Assembly: GCA_024644725.1 (NCBI GenBank)
Contig: JAHEHE010000002.1
Span: 26,072 to 90,071, forward strand
Reading direction: 5' to 3'
DNA length: 64,000 nt
DNA from: Flavobacteriaceae bacterium
GTDB taxonomy: Bacteria > Bacteroidota > Bacteroidia > Flavobacteriales > Flavobacteriaceae
The notes beneath the pieces were generated by a model, which was not told the origin of the DNA, searched no databases, and saw only the letters and a program-made list of their open reading frames with translations. Positions 41,099-51,673 of this stretch are shown here, in pieces. The first letter of the stretch is position 1; each line of letters begins with the position of its first letter. Both the position numbers and the translations under genes were made by a program.

Positions 41099-41899
41099 AT
41101 GAGCGAAATCATCATTGAGAAAAGGGTATTGGCATTGAAAAGAGTGTTGACATTGTTTCTTCTTCTGGGGTCATTTGTTCTTTGGGCGCAGAACGGTTCT
41201 TCTTCTTTTAAAAAAGGAGAATATCTAAAATACAAGATCCGTTATGGGCTCATCAATGCAGGATTCACCAGCCTTGAAGTGAGAGAAACCAAAGATGAGA
41301 ACATATTGCACGCGATAGGAAAAGGGTGGACCACGGGAATGGTGGGCATGGTCTTCAAGGTCGATGACAACTACCAGACTTTTTTCGACAAAAACACCCA
41401 TCGCCCGAAACACTTTATCCGCAAAGTCTACGAAGGAGGCTATACCAAAGACAAGGAGGTTTTCTTCGATTTTAAAAAGCACCGGGCTCGCGTCGTCAAT
41501 CACAAAAGAGAAACTGACAGCACCTATTTCATTCAAAACGATGTGAAAGACTTACTCCAGTCATTCTATTTTGTGCGCTCCATTGATTTTGACGGGTACA
41601 AAGAAAACGACGCCGTCAATGTCAGGATGTTTTTCGACGAACAGATGTATATGGTCAAGGTTCTGGTTCTGGGCAGGGAACGCCTGAAGACAAAATTCGG
41701 TGAGATCGACTGTATCAAAATCCGACCCCTTGTTCTTGAGGGGCGGGTTTTCAAGGATGAAGAAAACGTTACCTTGTGGGTCTCGGATGACCAGAACAAA
41801 ATTCCCATCAAAATCAAGGCGTCGATCCTCGTGGGATCTGTCAATGCCGAACTCATCGAGGCAACAGGTCTGGCCCATCCGTTTGAGCTAAAGATTTAA
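41099..41899 (+). CDS. DUF3108 family protein
   Basis: FKKGEYLKYKIRYGLINAGFTSLEV, GEIDCIKIRPLV, VTLWVSDDQNKIPIKIKASILVGSVNAEL. Confidence 0.82.
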   Translation: MSEIIIEKRVLALKRVLTLFLLLGSFVLWAQNGSSSFKKGEYLKYKIRYGLINAGFTSLEVRETKDENILHAIGKGWTTGMVGMVFKVDDNYQTFFDKNTHRPKHFIRKVYEGGYTKDKEVFFDFKKHRARVVNHKRETDSTYFIQNDVKDLLQSFYFVRSIDFDGYKENDAVNVRMFFDEQMYMVKVLVLGRERLKTKFGEIDCIKIRPLVLEGRVFKDEENVTLWVSDDQNKIPIKIKASILVGSVNAELIEATGLAHPFELKI

Positions 41900-41906
41900 C
41901 GTTAAC

Positions 41907-41940
41907 TTGGCTCGCATTTTTCACAAATTCAATAAATTTG
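41907..41940 (+). promoter_or_regulatory. Bacteroidota-type promoter candidate
   Basis: TTG (41907-41909), 23-nt spacer, TAAATTTG (41933-41940), 25 nt upstream of the M23 gene. Confidence 0.5.
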
Positions 41941-41965
41941 CACATCCAAAAAAATCAATCCGTCC

Positions 41966-43225
41966 ATGGCAAGGAGCTCATTGGTCATTTTTTTTAGCAT
42001 TTTTCTTTTGATTTCTTGCGGATCAAAGGAAGAAAAGGAAGAAATAGCGGAAATCGTTGAAGAGGTGAAGCCCCAAATCATTGAAGAGTTTGGGTACGTT
42101 CTGAACGACTACAAGGTTGTCAAAGACACCATTCAGAGCGGTGAGAGCTTTGGGGAGATTCTGGACAGGCATCACATAGATTACCCCACCATTTACAAAA
42201 TCGCTGAGGCGGCCAAAGACACTTTTGACATTCGCAGGTTAAGAGCCGGCAAACCCTACACGATTCTCGCAACCCGGGATTCGCTTGAAAAGGCCCAGGT
42301 CTTCATCTATCAACCGAACAAGGTGGAATACCTCATCGTCGACTTTAGAGATTCGATCCAGACCAAATTCGGAAGAAAGGAAGTACGTGTAGTTGAAAAA
42401 ACAGCAACAGGCGTCATTGAGAGCTCACTCTCGGAAGCCATCGAAGGACAGAACCTGAACTACATTCTGGCCCATGAGATGAGTGACATCTACGCCTGGA
42501 CCATTGACTTTTTTCACCTTCAAAAAGGAGACAGCTTCAAACTTATCTACGAGGAAAAGTTCATCAACGATACGATCCCTGTGGGTATCGGCAATATCAA
42601 AGCGGCCTATTTTGTGCACAAGGACAAACCCATGTACGCTTTTAACTTTGTTACGGATTCAACAAAGAACCTGAATGACTATTACGACGAGAATGCCAAA
42701 ACCTTGCGCCGGCAGTTTTTAAAAGCCCCTCTCAAGTTCAGCCGAATTTCTTCTCGCTACAACTTGAGGCGACGCATCAAACTCTATGGAAACCGGGTAA
42801 GGGCGCACAAAGGAACGGATTTCGCGGCCAGCGTGGGGACGCCCATCATGAGCACAGCCAACGGAACGGTTATCGAGTCTCGCTACCGTGGGGGAAATGG
42901 CAACTATGTCAAGATCCGTCACAACTCCGTTTACACAACCCAGTACCTGCACATGAAAAAAAGAGCGGTCAGAAAAGGCGACTATGTCAAACAAGGAGAC
43001 GTCATCGGTTATGTAGGCATGACCGGAAACACCTCGGGGCCTCATGTGTGCTACCGGTTTTGGAAAAATGGAAAGCAGGTGGATCCTTTCAGGCAGAAAT
43101 TACCCGAAGCGGATCCAATCCGAGAAGATCTGAAATCAGACTATTTTCTGCACATTGCCTCGATCAAGGAACAACTCGATGCGATTCCTTCTCAGTACCT
43201 GGAAACTGCAATCGCAAAAAACTAA
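41966..43225 (+). CDS. M23 family metallopeptidase (lipoprotein)
   Basis: Lipobox LLISCGSK; RAHKGTDFAASVGTPIMSTANGTV, YLHMKKRAVRKGDYVKQGDVIGYVGMTGNTSGPHVCYRFW. Confidence 0.92.
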   Translation: MARSSLVIFFSIFLLISCGSKEEKEEIAEIVEEVKPQIIEEFGYVLNDYKVVKDTIQSGESFGEILDRHHIDYPTIYKIAEAAKDTFDIRRLRAGKPYTILATRDSLEKAQVFIYQPNKVEYLIVDFRDSIQTKFGRKEVRVVEKTATGVIESSLSEAIEGQNLNYILAHEMSDIYAWTIDFFHLQKGDSFKLIYEEKFINDTIPVGIGNIKAAYFVHKDKPMYAFNFVTDSTKNLNDYYDENAKTLRRQFLKAPLKFSRISSRYNLRRRIKLYGNRVRAHKGTDFAASVGTPIMSTANGTVIESRYRGGNGNYVKIRHNSVYTTQYLHMKKRAVRKGDYVKQGDVIGYVGMTGNTSGPHVCYRFWKNGKQVDPFRQKLPEADPIREDLKSDYFLHIASIKEQLDAIPSQYLETAIAKN

Positions 43226-43235
43226 ATCCCTGACT

Positions 43236-44804
43236 ATGCCACTCAAATCCATAAATCCAACCCAAACAGAATCCTGGTCAAAGCTCACTCAGCATTTCAA
43301 TGAGATCAAAGACGCACAGATGAAGAGCCTGTTTCTCAAGGATTCAAATCGAAAGAAAAATTTGTCCCTGGAATTTGAGGATCTCAAACTGGACTATTCC
43401 AAGAACAGAGTTACCCGGGAAACACTCGACTTGCTCGTGCAACTTGCTGAGGAGTGCGACCTCAAGGATGGCATCGAAAAATATTTAAGTGGCGACAAGA
43501 TCAATGCAACGGAAAAGCGGGCGGTCCTTCATACAGCGCTGAGGAACAATTCGGATGATTCCATCGAGGTGGATGGAGCAAACGTTCTTCCTGAGGTGCA
43601 TGAAACCCTTAAAAAGATGGAAACCTTCAGCGACAAGGTCATTTCCGGAGAGTTTAAGGGTTATACGGGTAAAGAGATAACTGATGTAGTGAATATCGGC
43701 ATTGGAGGATCGGACCTGGGACCAAACATGGTTGTGGAGGCTTTGCACTACTACTCGAACCACTTAAAAACTCACTTTATCTCGAATATCGACGGCGATC
43801 ACGTTTACGAAGTGATTCAGAACCTCAATCGGGAAACCACCTTGTTTGTCATTGTTTCCAAGACCTTTACAACTCAGGAGACCTTGACCAATGCCACCAC
43901 GGTGAAGAACTGGTTCCTGGAGGATGCAGAAGAAAGTGACATACAGCACAATTTTGTTGCCGTATCCACTAATATGGATATGGTAAAGAGCTTTGGAATC
44001 GCTTCAGACAATGTTTTCACGATGTGGGACTGGGTCGGAGGGCGCTATTCGCTCTGGAGTGCAGTCGGTCTGTCGATCAGTCTCTCGATCGGTTTCAAGA
44101 ACTTCAGGCAGTTCCTCGACGGGGCCAACGCCTTGGATACTCACTTTAGACAGGCCTCTTATGATAAGAACATACCAGTCGTACTGGCCTTGCTGAGCGT
44201 CTGGTACAACAACTTCTTTGGGTCTGAGTCTGAGGTTGTGATTCCTTATACACAATACCTTCAGAAATTACCGCCGTTTCTACAGCAATTGTCGATGGAG
44301 AGCAACGGAAAATCTGTCGACCGCGACGGAAACCCGGTAGATTACCAAACAGGAAATATCATTTGGGGAAACACGGGTACCAATGTGCAGCATGCTTTCA
44401 TGCAGCTCGTGCACCAGGGAACAAAGTTGATCCCGGTTGATTTCATTGGCTTTGAAGAGCCATTGCACGGAAATATGAATCATCACGAGAAGCTCATGGC
44501 GAATTTCTTCGCACAGGCTGAGGCCCTTTACGCAGGCAAAACAGCCGATGAGGTGCATCTCGACATGAAAACCAAAGGCCAGGAAGCCGATATCTCGCGT
44601 CTGCTGCCATTCAAGGTCTTTGAAGGAAACAAGCCGTCCAACGCATTACTTTTCAACAAACTAACCCCGAGAAACCTGGGAATCCTGATCGCCATGTACG
44701 AGCACAAGACCTTTGTGCAAGGCATGATCTGGAATATCTACAGCTTTGATCAATTCGGTGTCGAGCTCGGAAAAGAGCTCGCCAACAAATTGCTGGTTAA
44801 ATAA
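43236..44804 (+). CDS. pgi: Glucose-6-phosphate isomerase
   Basis: VNIGIGGSDLGPNMV, WDWVGGRYSLWSAVGLSI, FDQFGVELGKELA; ATG at 43236. Confidence 0.96.
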   Translation: MPLKSINPTQTESWSKLTQHFNEIKDAQMKSLFLKDSNRKKNLSLEFEDLKLDYSKNRVTRETLDLLVQLAEECDLKDGIEKYLSGDKINATEKRAVLHTALRNNSDDSIEVDGANVLPEVHETLKKMETFSDKVISGEFKGYTGKEITDVVNIGIGGSDLGPNMVVEALHYYSNHLKTHFISNIDGDHVYEVIQNLNRETTLFVIVSKTFTTQETLTNATTVKNWFLEDAEESDIQHNFVAVSTNMDMVKSFGIASDNVFTMWDWVGGRYSLWSAVGLSISLSIGFKNFRQFLDGANALDTHFRQASYDKNIPVVLALLSVWYNNFFGSESEVVIPYTQYLQKLPPFLQQLSMESNGKSVDRDGNPVDYQTGNIIWGNTGTNVQHAFMQLVHQGTKLIPVDFIGFEEPLHGNMNHHEKLMANFFAQAEALYAGKTADEVHLDMKTKGQEADISRLLPFKVFEGNKPSNALLFNKLTPRNLGILIAMYEHKTFVQGMIWNIYSFDQFGVELGKELANKLLVK

Positions 44805-44900
44805 CTGTTAAATTGTGTTAAAAAAAATAGCGATTTCTTAATCGCATTACCAGCTTTTTATACTAATTTTGCGGCATTATTAACTCAAATTAAACTAGTT

Positions 44901-47660
44901 ATGAACGCGTTTAAGTACTGTGTATTGGTGTTGGCCTTCCTGGTCACTTCCGGTATCTATTCACAAACGACAATTACAGGAACAGTTGTAGACGAGGTGG
45001 GGGCCCTACCCGGAGCAGGTGTTCTGGAAAAAGGGACCAACAATGGTACCACAACAGATTTCGAAGGATCTTTCAGTCTGACAGTTGAGTCAAGCGAAGG
45101 TGAACTCGAAATTTCTTTTTTAGGTTATGACGATTATACAATTTCCTACAACGGAAGTAGCGATCTGGGTGTGATTACACTGACAGAAAGTGCAAATGCT
45201 TTGGAGGAAGTTGTCATCACGGGTACGATTGACATCGCGAAAGACAGGCAAACGCCAGTCGCGGTATCAACCGTTCGAGCGGTTGACATTCAAAAAAACC
45301 TGGGTACCCAGGAACTTCCTGAAATCCTCAACCTGACTCCATCCGTATACGCTACCAAGCAAGGGGGTGGTTTTGGTGATTCTCGAATCAACATTCGTGG
45401 TTTCGACCAAAGAAACACAGCGGTCATGATCAACGGTCAACCTGTCAACGACATGGAGAACGGATGGGTTTACTGGTCCAACTGGGCAGGTCTTTCAGAC
45501 GTGACCACCGCTATGCAGGTTCAACGTGGACTCGGTTCGTCAAAACTGGCCATTTCTTCTGTCGGGGGTACCATCAACGTGATTACCCGAACATCTGAGG
45601 CCAGAGAAGGTGGTACGGTAGCCTCTACCTTTGGAAATGACAATTACATAAAGGTTTTGGGATCTTACAACACAGGACTGCTGGAGAATGGTTTTTCAGC
45701 CAGTGTTTTGGTGAGCCATACCCAAGGTGATGGATACAACTATGGAACCCGTTTCAACGGAGATAACTATTTCATCGGACTTGGCTACAAGATCAATGAA
45801 AAGCACGACCTTCAGTTCATCTTTACCGGTGCGCCTCAATGGCACCACCAAAAAAGCCGTGCGCCTTCCATTGCCAACCACATTCGCTATCAACCCGGGG
45901 GGTCAGATCCGGATGCGACTGAACCGAACAGAAAATACAACGAGGACTGGGGATATCTCGATGGAAAGGAATACGCCTTCAGACGTAACTTCTATCACAA
46001 GCCCGTAATGTCACTGAACTGGGAATGGGTGATCAATGCCAAGTCTCGACTCTCTACTGTAGTTTACGGCTCCTGGGGTCGCGGTGGAGGAACCGGAGAA
46101 ATTGGTGAGATCAATGGAGATCGTCAGTTTCAACTTCCGAGAGATAACTTTGGTTTGATTCGCGTAGATGACATCAATACTTGGAACTCGGGTCAATCCG
46201 TGCCGGACTTCGGTGTCAACAGAAACCTGTTTGACGGAAAATTCTCCAATACGGGTAACAATGGACACCCTGAGGAGTTTGGAGGTGAAGGACGAAATGG
46301 TTCTGACAACGGTATCACCCGCAGGGCTTCCATGAATTCACATGACTGGTACGGAACCATCATCAATTTCCACAATGACATAGACGAAAACTGGAGTTTT
46401 GATGTAGGTGCGGACCTTAGAACGTACGAAGGTTTCCACTACAGGGTAGTAAATGACGTACTCGGTGCTGATAATTACATCGATTATGACAATAGAAATG
46501 ATCGTCCGAACGTCATCGAACCGGAAGACTTTGTTTCGGCCTCTCCAAGTTTCAACCCCTGGCAAAACATCAAGGACCAGGAGAAAATCGACTACAACAA
46601 CGATGGTTTGGTAAACTGGGCAGGAATCTTCGGCCAGGTGGAATACACCAATGGGACCATCTCAGCCTTTCTTCAGGGTGCTGCTTCCAACCAAAGTTTT
46701 CAGCGTGTTGAATACTTCAATGAATTACCTGAAAACCAAAAGTCTGATAAAAAGAACCTTACCGGAGGAAATATCAAAGGAGGGTTGAATTACAATATCA
46801 ATGAAAATCACAATGTGTTCTTCAACACAGGATATTATTCAAAACAGCCTTTGTTTGATGCAGTTTTCATCAATTTCAGCAATACGATCAACCCGGACCT
46901 TAGAAACGAACAGATCTTTGGTCTGGAATTCGGCTACGGTTACAGAAGCTCTGCCTTCTCAGCCAATGTGAATTTCTACCGAACTTCTTGGGCCGACCGT
47001 TTCCTCTCCAGAGGTGGTGACTTCGATGTACCTGATGGATCTGGTGGGACTACTGTCGTTCAGGGTACGGCAAACTACTATGGAATCGAGCAGGTTCACA
47101 TGGGCTTGGAAATCGACTTCATCTGGAGAATTCTTGACAACCTGAGGCTGAATGGTTTCGGATCTGTAGCCAACTGGGAGTACCAGGATGATGTTGTAGC
47201 CGATGTTTTCAACGATGACCAGGAACTGATCGGTTCTGACATTCTTTATCTTAAAGGGGTGAAAGTAGGAGATGCCGCTCAAACCACGTTTGGTCTGGGT
47301 CTGGACTATACCTTCCTAGGTGGCTTCAATGCAGGTCTGAACTGGAGATATGCCGGTCAATTGTATGCAGATTTTGATCCAATCGGATTTAGGGATGAAG
47401 ACAATCAAGGTGCAGTTGAATTACCTAGCTACAATCTTGTAGACGCGAGGCTTTCTTACAACTGGAGAATGCAATCGGGAACGTCTCTGGAATTTGCCGT
47501 CATGGCGAATAACATCTTTGATGAGCTTTATATTTCGGAGTCGGACACCAACGTTCATTTGAATCCTGGTGATGATGCCTGGAACGGTATCAATACGCGT
47601 AACAGGGTTTTCTTCGGCTTTGGAACAACTTGGAACACTTCGATTAGATTCCGATTCTAA
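44901..47660 (+). CDS. TonB-dependent receptor with N-terminal carboxypeptidase-regulatory-like domain
   Basis: ITGTVVDEVGALPGAGVLEKGTNNGTTTDFEGSFSL, plug INIRGFDQRNTAVMINGQPVNDMENGWVYWSNW, C-terminal aromatic end FRF. Confidence 0.92.
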   Translation: MNAFKYCVLVLAFLVTSGIYSQTTITGTVVDEVGALPGAGVLEKGTNNGTTTDFEGSFSLTVESSEGELEISFLGYDDYTISYNGSSDLGVITLTESANALEEVVITGTIDIAKDRQTPVAVSTVRAVDIQKNLGTQELPEILNLTPSVYATKQGGGFGDSRINIRGFDQRNTAVMINGQPVNDMENGWVYWSNWAGLSDVTTAMQVQRGLGSSKLAISSVGGTINVITRTSEAREGGTVASTFGNDNYIKVLGSYNTGLLENGFSASVLVSHTQGDGYNYGTRFNGDNYFIGLGYKINEKHDLQFIFTGAPQWHHQKSRAPSIANHIRYQPGGSDPDATEPNRKYNEDWGYLDGKEYAFRRNFYHKPVMSLNWEWVINAKSRLSTVVYGSWGRGGGTGEIGEINGDRQFQLPRDNFGLIRVDDINTWNSGQSVPDFGVNRNLFDGKFSNTGNNGHPEEFGGEGRNGSDNGITRRASMNSHDWYGTIINFHNDIDENWSFDVGADLRTYEGFHYRVVNDVLGADNYIDYDNRNDRPNVIEPEDFVSASPSFNPWQNIKDQEKIDYNNDGLVNWAGIFGQVEYTNGTISAFLQGAASNQSFQRVEYFNELPENQKSDKKNLTGGNIKGGLNYNINENHNVFFNTGYYSKQPLFDAVFINFSNTINPDLRNEQIFGLEFGYGYRSSAFSANVNFYRTSWADRFLSRGGDFDVPDGSGGTTVVQGTANYYGIEQVHMGLEIDFIWRILDNLRLNGFGSVANWEYQDDVVADVFNDDQELIGSDILYLKGVKVGDAAQTTFGLGLDYTFLGGFNAGLNWRYAGQLYADFDPIGFRDEDNQGAVELPSYNLVDARLSYNWRMQSGTSLEFAVMANNIFDELYISESDTNVHLNPGDDAWNGINTRNRVFFGFGTTWNTSIRFRF

Positions 47661-47681
47661 AAGTCGTTTGACCAACATTTT

Positions 47682-47724
47682 AAACCTGCACTTCTATCTT
47701 TTAGGGGTGCAGGTTTGTTTTTTT
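47682..47724 (+). terminator. Intrinsic terminator after the TBDT gene
   Basis: AAACCTGCAC ... GTGCAGGTTT (10-bp perfect stem) followed by GTTTTTTT. Confidence 0.85.
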
Positions 47725-47747
47725 GACTATTTTTGTCCTTCAAATCA

Positions 47748-48197
47748 ATGCTTCACATCATGATCAAAATGCTTCACTCCGGATGGGCCTATGTCACATT
47801 GCTCATTCTCATATTTGCTGTTTTCAATGCCTTCTCCGGACTGGCTTCGAAAAGGGAATTCAAAGATAGAGACCTGAGAATCTCTCTTTTTACCCTGATC
47901 GTGGCGCACTTTCAGCTGTTGATAGGCTTTCTTGCGTATTTCTTCTCGGCCCAATTCCAGTACCTGAGGGAGAATGGGATGGGAGCTGCCATGCAGGAAC
48001 GTTCAATTCGTTATTTTATCATCGAGCATCCACTGATGATGATACTGGCCATTGTGCTGATCACCATGGGTTTTTCTAAGCACAAAAGAAAAACCACCGA
48101 TACCGAAAAGTTCAAGACGCTGGCCATTTATTACGGAATTGCGCTGCTTTTTGTTTTGAGCCGCATTCCGTGGAACCAGTGGTTCTCCTTTTTATAG
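47748..48197 (+). CDS. Small multi-TM membrane protein
   Basis: Hydrophobic ORF with about four TM segments (AYVTLLILIFAVFNAFSGLASKREF); TATTTTTG element at 47728-47735. Confidence 0.7.
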   Translation: MLHIMIKMLHSGWAYVTLLILIFAVFNAFSGLASKREFKDRDLRISLFTLIVAHFQLLIGFLAYFFSAQFQYLRENGMGAAMQERSIRYFIIEHPLMMILAIVLITMGFSKHKRKTTDTEKFKTLAIYYGIALLFVLSRIPWNQWFSFL

Positions 48198-48202
48198 TCT
48201 GA

Positions 48203-48958
48203 ATGAATGCAATTCGGAACATCCTGGCTTATCCGTTGACGGTGCTGCACTATATCGTCTTTGGAGTTATTTTGCTGTTCTTTCATCCCGTCCAGGTTAT
48301 TGCCTTCAACGTCTTTGGAAAGAAAGCCCACCGGAAAACCGTGATCTGGCTCAATATGTGCCTGACTTACAGCCTTTACTTTCTGTTCTCCAGGGTCAAG
48401 TTTATCAACAAGCACCAAATCCCCGAGAATGTTCCGCTTATCATTGTAGCGAATCACCAGGGAACCTATGACATCCCTCCCATCTTTTGGTACCTCCGAA
48501 AGACCTACCCCAACTTTGTCTCAAAAATTGAGCTTGGAAAGGGCATTCCAAGTGTATCCTACAATCTCAGAAAGGGCGATTCGGTTTTGATCAATCGAAA
48601 GGACTCGAGGCAGGCTCTTCAGACCCTGATGGCGTTTGGAGACCGGGTGGAAAAAAACAAGCTCACTGCGGTCATCTTTCCGGAGGGTACCCGGAGCAGA
48701 ACAGGCATCCCGAAGCCTTTCCGTGAAAACGGATTAAAAATGATGGTGAAAAAGACACCCTCCTCCTACATCATTCCTTTGTCAATCAATAATTCCTGGA
48801 AACTAGTCCGAAAAGGAGCTTTTCCATTGGGTGTTGGCATAAAAGTGATCATGGAGGTTCACGAGCCGATTAAATCCAGCTCAATGCCCTTTGATGAGCT
48901 TATGAAGCTCACAGAAGATACCATTAGGGATGCCGTCATGGCGAACAGGCCTCATTGA
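48203..48958 (+). CDS. 1-acyl-sn-glycerol-3-phosphate acyltransferase (PlsC family)
   Basis: IIVANHQGTYDIPP (NHX4D-type) and VIFPEGTRSRTG. Confidence 0.92.
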   Translation: MNAIRNILAYPLTVLHYIVFGVILLFFHPVQVIAFNVFGKKAHRKTVIWLNMCLTYSLYFLFSRVKFINKHQIPENVPLIIVANHQGTYDIPPIFWYLRKTYPNFVSKIELGKGIPSVSYNLRKGDSVLINRKDSRQALQTLMAFGDRVEKNKLTAVIFPEGTRSRTGIPKPFRENGLKMMVKKTPSSYIIPLSINNSWKLVRKGAFPLGVGIKVIMEVHEPIKSSSMPFDELMKLTEDTIRDAVMANRPH

Positions 48959-49731
48959 ATCACAAAACTGTCCCTGTCATCGAGAAACCTGTAAGTCCGG
49001 CGCACTTTTTCAATATGGGTCCTGTTGATGGTAATTGAATCGATGCCTTCCTCGGCTTCTCTGAAATTCAGTACATTTTCCCCCATCGGGTCCACAACCG
49101 TCGAATGACCCACATAATTGAGTTTGTTTTTGTCGATTCCGACTCGGTTCACAGCAGCAACGTAGCACATGTTCTCAATGGCCCTGGCCTTTAAAAGGAT
49201 GTCCCAGGCCATCATGCGAGCATCAGGCCAATTGGCAACATAGAGCAGCAGGTCAAAGTTCTCAGTGTTTCTTGACCAGACCGGGAAACGCAGGTCATAA
49301 CAGATTTGTGGGCATATGCGAAAGCCCCTGAACTCAAATACCAGCCTTTCGGTTCCCTGTTCGAAAACCTCGTCCTCTCCGGCAAATGAAAAGAGGTGTC
49401 TCTTGTCGGAATGCTTCAGCTCCCCGCTGGGAAAGGCAGCCACAAATCTATTGTAAAGTTTTCCTTTTTCTTCGATCAGCACGCTCCCTGTGACGAGGCA
49501 GTCTTTTTTACTCGCCCAATCTCTCATCCATCTGATGGTTTTCCCATCCATGGATTCTCCGAGGTTAACCCCTGTCATGGTGAAACCTGTTGTGAAAAGT
49601 TCCGGAAGCAGCAAAATATCCATCTCCTCCTGGATCCCATAGATCTTGTTGGAGAGCATCTCCAGGTTATCATCAATTTTCTCCCAGTGGTTGTCGGTCT
49701 GTACCAGCGTGATTGTCAATTCGTTTTTCAT
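48952..49731 (-). CDS. Nitrilase-family amidohydrolase (omega-amidase-like)
   Basis: ILLLPELFTTGF (Glu), FRICPQICYDLRFPVWSRN (Cys), KDCLVTGSVLIEEKGKLYNRF. Confidence 0.87.
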   Translation of the reverse strand: MKNELTITLVQTDNHWEKIDDNLEMLSNKIYGIQEEMDILLLPELFTTGFTMTGVNLGESMDGKTIRWMRDWASKKDCLVTGSVLIEEKGKLYNRFVAAFPSGELKHSDKRHLFSFAGEDEVFEQGTERLVFEFRGFRICPQICYDLRFPVWSRNTENFDLLLYVANWPDARMMAWDILLKARAIENMCYVAAVNRVGIDKNKLNYVGHSTVVDPMGENVLNFREAEEGIDSITINRTHIEKVRRTYRFLDDRDSFVIQ

Positions 49732-49755
49732 CCTTCAGTTCTAAAAAAGTTATCC

Positions 49756-50913
49756 TCAAAGCGTTCTTAGGATCTCGGCCCCACGAAGCAATGTCTCTTC
49801 ACTTTTGGCAAAGCAGAAGCGAAGAATCCTGTTATCGGTCTTATTTTGGTAAAATGCCGAAACCGGAATCGAGGCCACTTTGTGCTCACGAGTCATGCGG
49901 CTTGCGATCTCCATGTCTCCTTCTTCACTGATTTTGCCGTATCCCAGCAGCTGAAAATAAGTACCCGTTGAAGGGAGAAAGGAGAATCTCGACCCCTCAA
50001 GCGCTTCCAGAAAAAGGTTTCGCTTCGCTTCAAAAAACCCGGGCAGGTATTCGTAGTTTTCTGGGTCCTTCAAATAGGTCGCAATGGCTTTCTGCATGGG
50101 GTGATTGACACTGAAGACATTGAACTGGTGAATCTTCCTGAATTCGTCCATGAGCTCTCTGGGTCCTGCGCAATAACCCATCTTCCAACCCGTGTTGTGA
50201 AAAGTCTTTCCGAAAGAAGCCACCAGAAAGCTCCGGTCTGCCAGATCCGGATATCGCGCCACGCTGTTATGCCTTTTGCCATCGTAGATCATGTGCTCAT
50301 ATACTTCATCACTCAAGATCATGATGTTGCTGTTGGCGGTCAGTTCAACCAGCTGCTTCATGTCCTGATCGGTCAATACCGAGCCTGTAGGGTTGTGGGG
50401 CGTATTGATGATGATCATGCGGGTTCTTTCGCTGATGGACTTCTTTACTTTCTGCCAGTCAATTGTAAAGGCGGGCAGATCCATCTCAATCTCCACGGGA
50501 ATTCCACCATTGGCCTCGATGGAGGGGGCATAGGAATCGTAGGCAGGAGCAAAAAGAATCACCTCATCGTTCTTTTGAATTACAGCGGCGATTGCTGTAA
50601 AAATGGCCTGGGTAGCCCCGGCGGTTATCGTGATCTCCGTATCCGGATCGTAGCGGGTACCATAGAGTCGCTCGATCTTCTCAGCTATGGCCTCTCTCAG
50701 GCTAAAAATTCCGGGCATCGGAGCGTACTGGTTGTAGCCCTTCTTCATGGCATCGTGGACGAGTTCTATCAACCGGGGTGAAGTCGGGAAATCAGGATAG
50801 CCCTGAGACAGATTGATGGCTCCGTTTTCATGGGCAAGTTTGCTCATCACAGCAAAAATGCTCGTTCCCGCATGGGGAAGCTTGGAGTCTAATCTGGCTT
50901 TATATGTGGGCAT
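49756..50913 (-). CDS. PLP-dependent aminotransferase (methionine aminotransferase-like)
   Basis: NLSQGYPDFPTSPRL, NTPHNPTGSVLTDQDM, LVASFGKTFHNTGWKMGYC (Lys). Confidence 0.88.
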   Translation of the reverse strand: MPTYKARLDSKLPHAGTSIFAVMSKLAHENGAINLSQGYPDFPTSPRLIELVHDAMKKGYNQYAPMPGIFSLREAIAEKIERLYGTRYDPDTEITITAGATQAIFTAIAAVIQKNDEVILFAPAYDSYAPSIEANGGIPVEIEMDLPAFTIDWQKVKKSISERTRMIIINTPHNPTGSVLTDQDMKQLVELTANSNIMILSDEVYEHMIYDGKRHNSVARYPDLADRSFLVASFGKTFHNTGWKMGYCAGPRELMDEFRKIHQFNVFSVNHPMQKAIATYLKDPENYEYLPGFFEAKRNLFLEALEGSRFSFLPSTGTYFQLLGYGKISEEGDMEIASRMTREHKVASIPVSAFYQNKTDNRILRFCFAKSEETLLRGAEILRTL

Positions 50914-50923
50914 CTCGGGTTTC

Positions 50924-51664
50924 TCAAATGCTGGCCTTCAGGTACTCGCGATTCATTCTTGCGATATTGGTCAGGGAGATGCTTTTTGGGCATTCTACTT
51001 CACAGGCGCCGGTATTGGTGCAATTGCCGAATCCTTCAAGGTCCATCTGCCTGACCATGTTCAAAACGCGATCCTTGGCCTCGATGCGTCCTTGAGGAAG
51101 CAGCGCGAATTGAGACACTTTCGCTCCGACAAAAAGCATCGCAGAGGAATTCTTGCAGGCTGCTACACAGGCCCCGCATCCGATGCAGGTAGCCGCATCC
51201 ATCGATAAGTCGGCGTCCAACTTGGGAATAGGAATCGCATTGGCGTCCTGGGTGTTTCCTGAGGTGTTCACCGAGATATATCCTCCTGCCTGCTGGATTC
51301 GGTCAAATGCCGAGCGATCGACGATCAGGTCCTTGATCACAGGAAACGCTTTCGCTCTCCAAGGCTCGATATAGATCGTATCCCCGTCTTTGAACGAGCG
51401 CATGTGCAACTGACATGCCGTAATGGCCTTGTCGGGTCCATGGGGCTCTCCATTGATCTGCAGAGAACAGGTTCCGCAAATTCCTTCACGACAATCGTGA
51501 TCAAAAGCCACCGGCTCCTCCCCTTTCGCGATGAGACCTTCATTCAACACATCCATCATTTCAAGAAATGACATATGCTCCGAAATATCGGGTACTTTAT
51601 ACTCGACCATGCCGCCTTTATCCTGCGGCCCTTTCTGTCTCCAGATTTTTAAAGTTAAATTCAT
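50924..51664 (-). CDS. sdhB: Succinate dehydrogenase/fumarate reductase iron-sulfur subunit
   Basis: [56 protein letters not shown]. Confidence 0.95.
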   Translation of the reverse strand: MNLTLKIWRQKGPQDKGGMVEYKVPDISEHMSFLEMMDVLNEGLIAKGEEPVAFDHDCREGICGTCSLQINGEPHGPDKAITACQLHMRSFKDGDTIYIEPWRAKAFPVIKDLIVDRSAFDRIQQAGGYISVNTSGNTQDANAIPIPKLDADLSMDAATCIGCGACVAACKNSSAMLFVGAKVSQFALLPQGRIEAKDRVLNMVRQMDLEGFGNCTNTGACEVECPKSISLTNIARMNREYLKASI

Positions 51665-51673
51665 AGTGTCTTC

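Noticed and set aside
44830-44845. GCGATT-TCTT-AATCGC hairpin after pgi
   Set aside because: Short 6-bp stem with no strong T run on the plus strand; too weak to call as a terminator.
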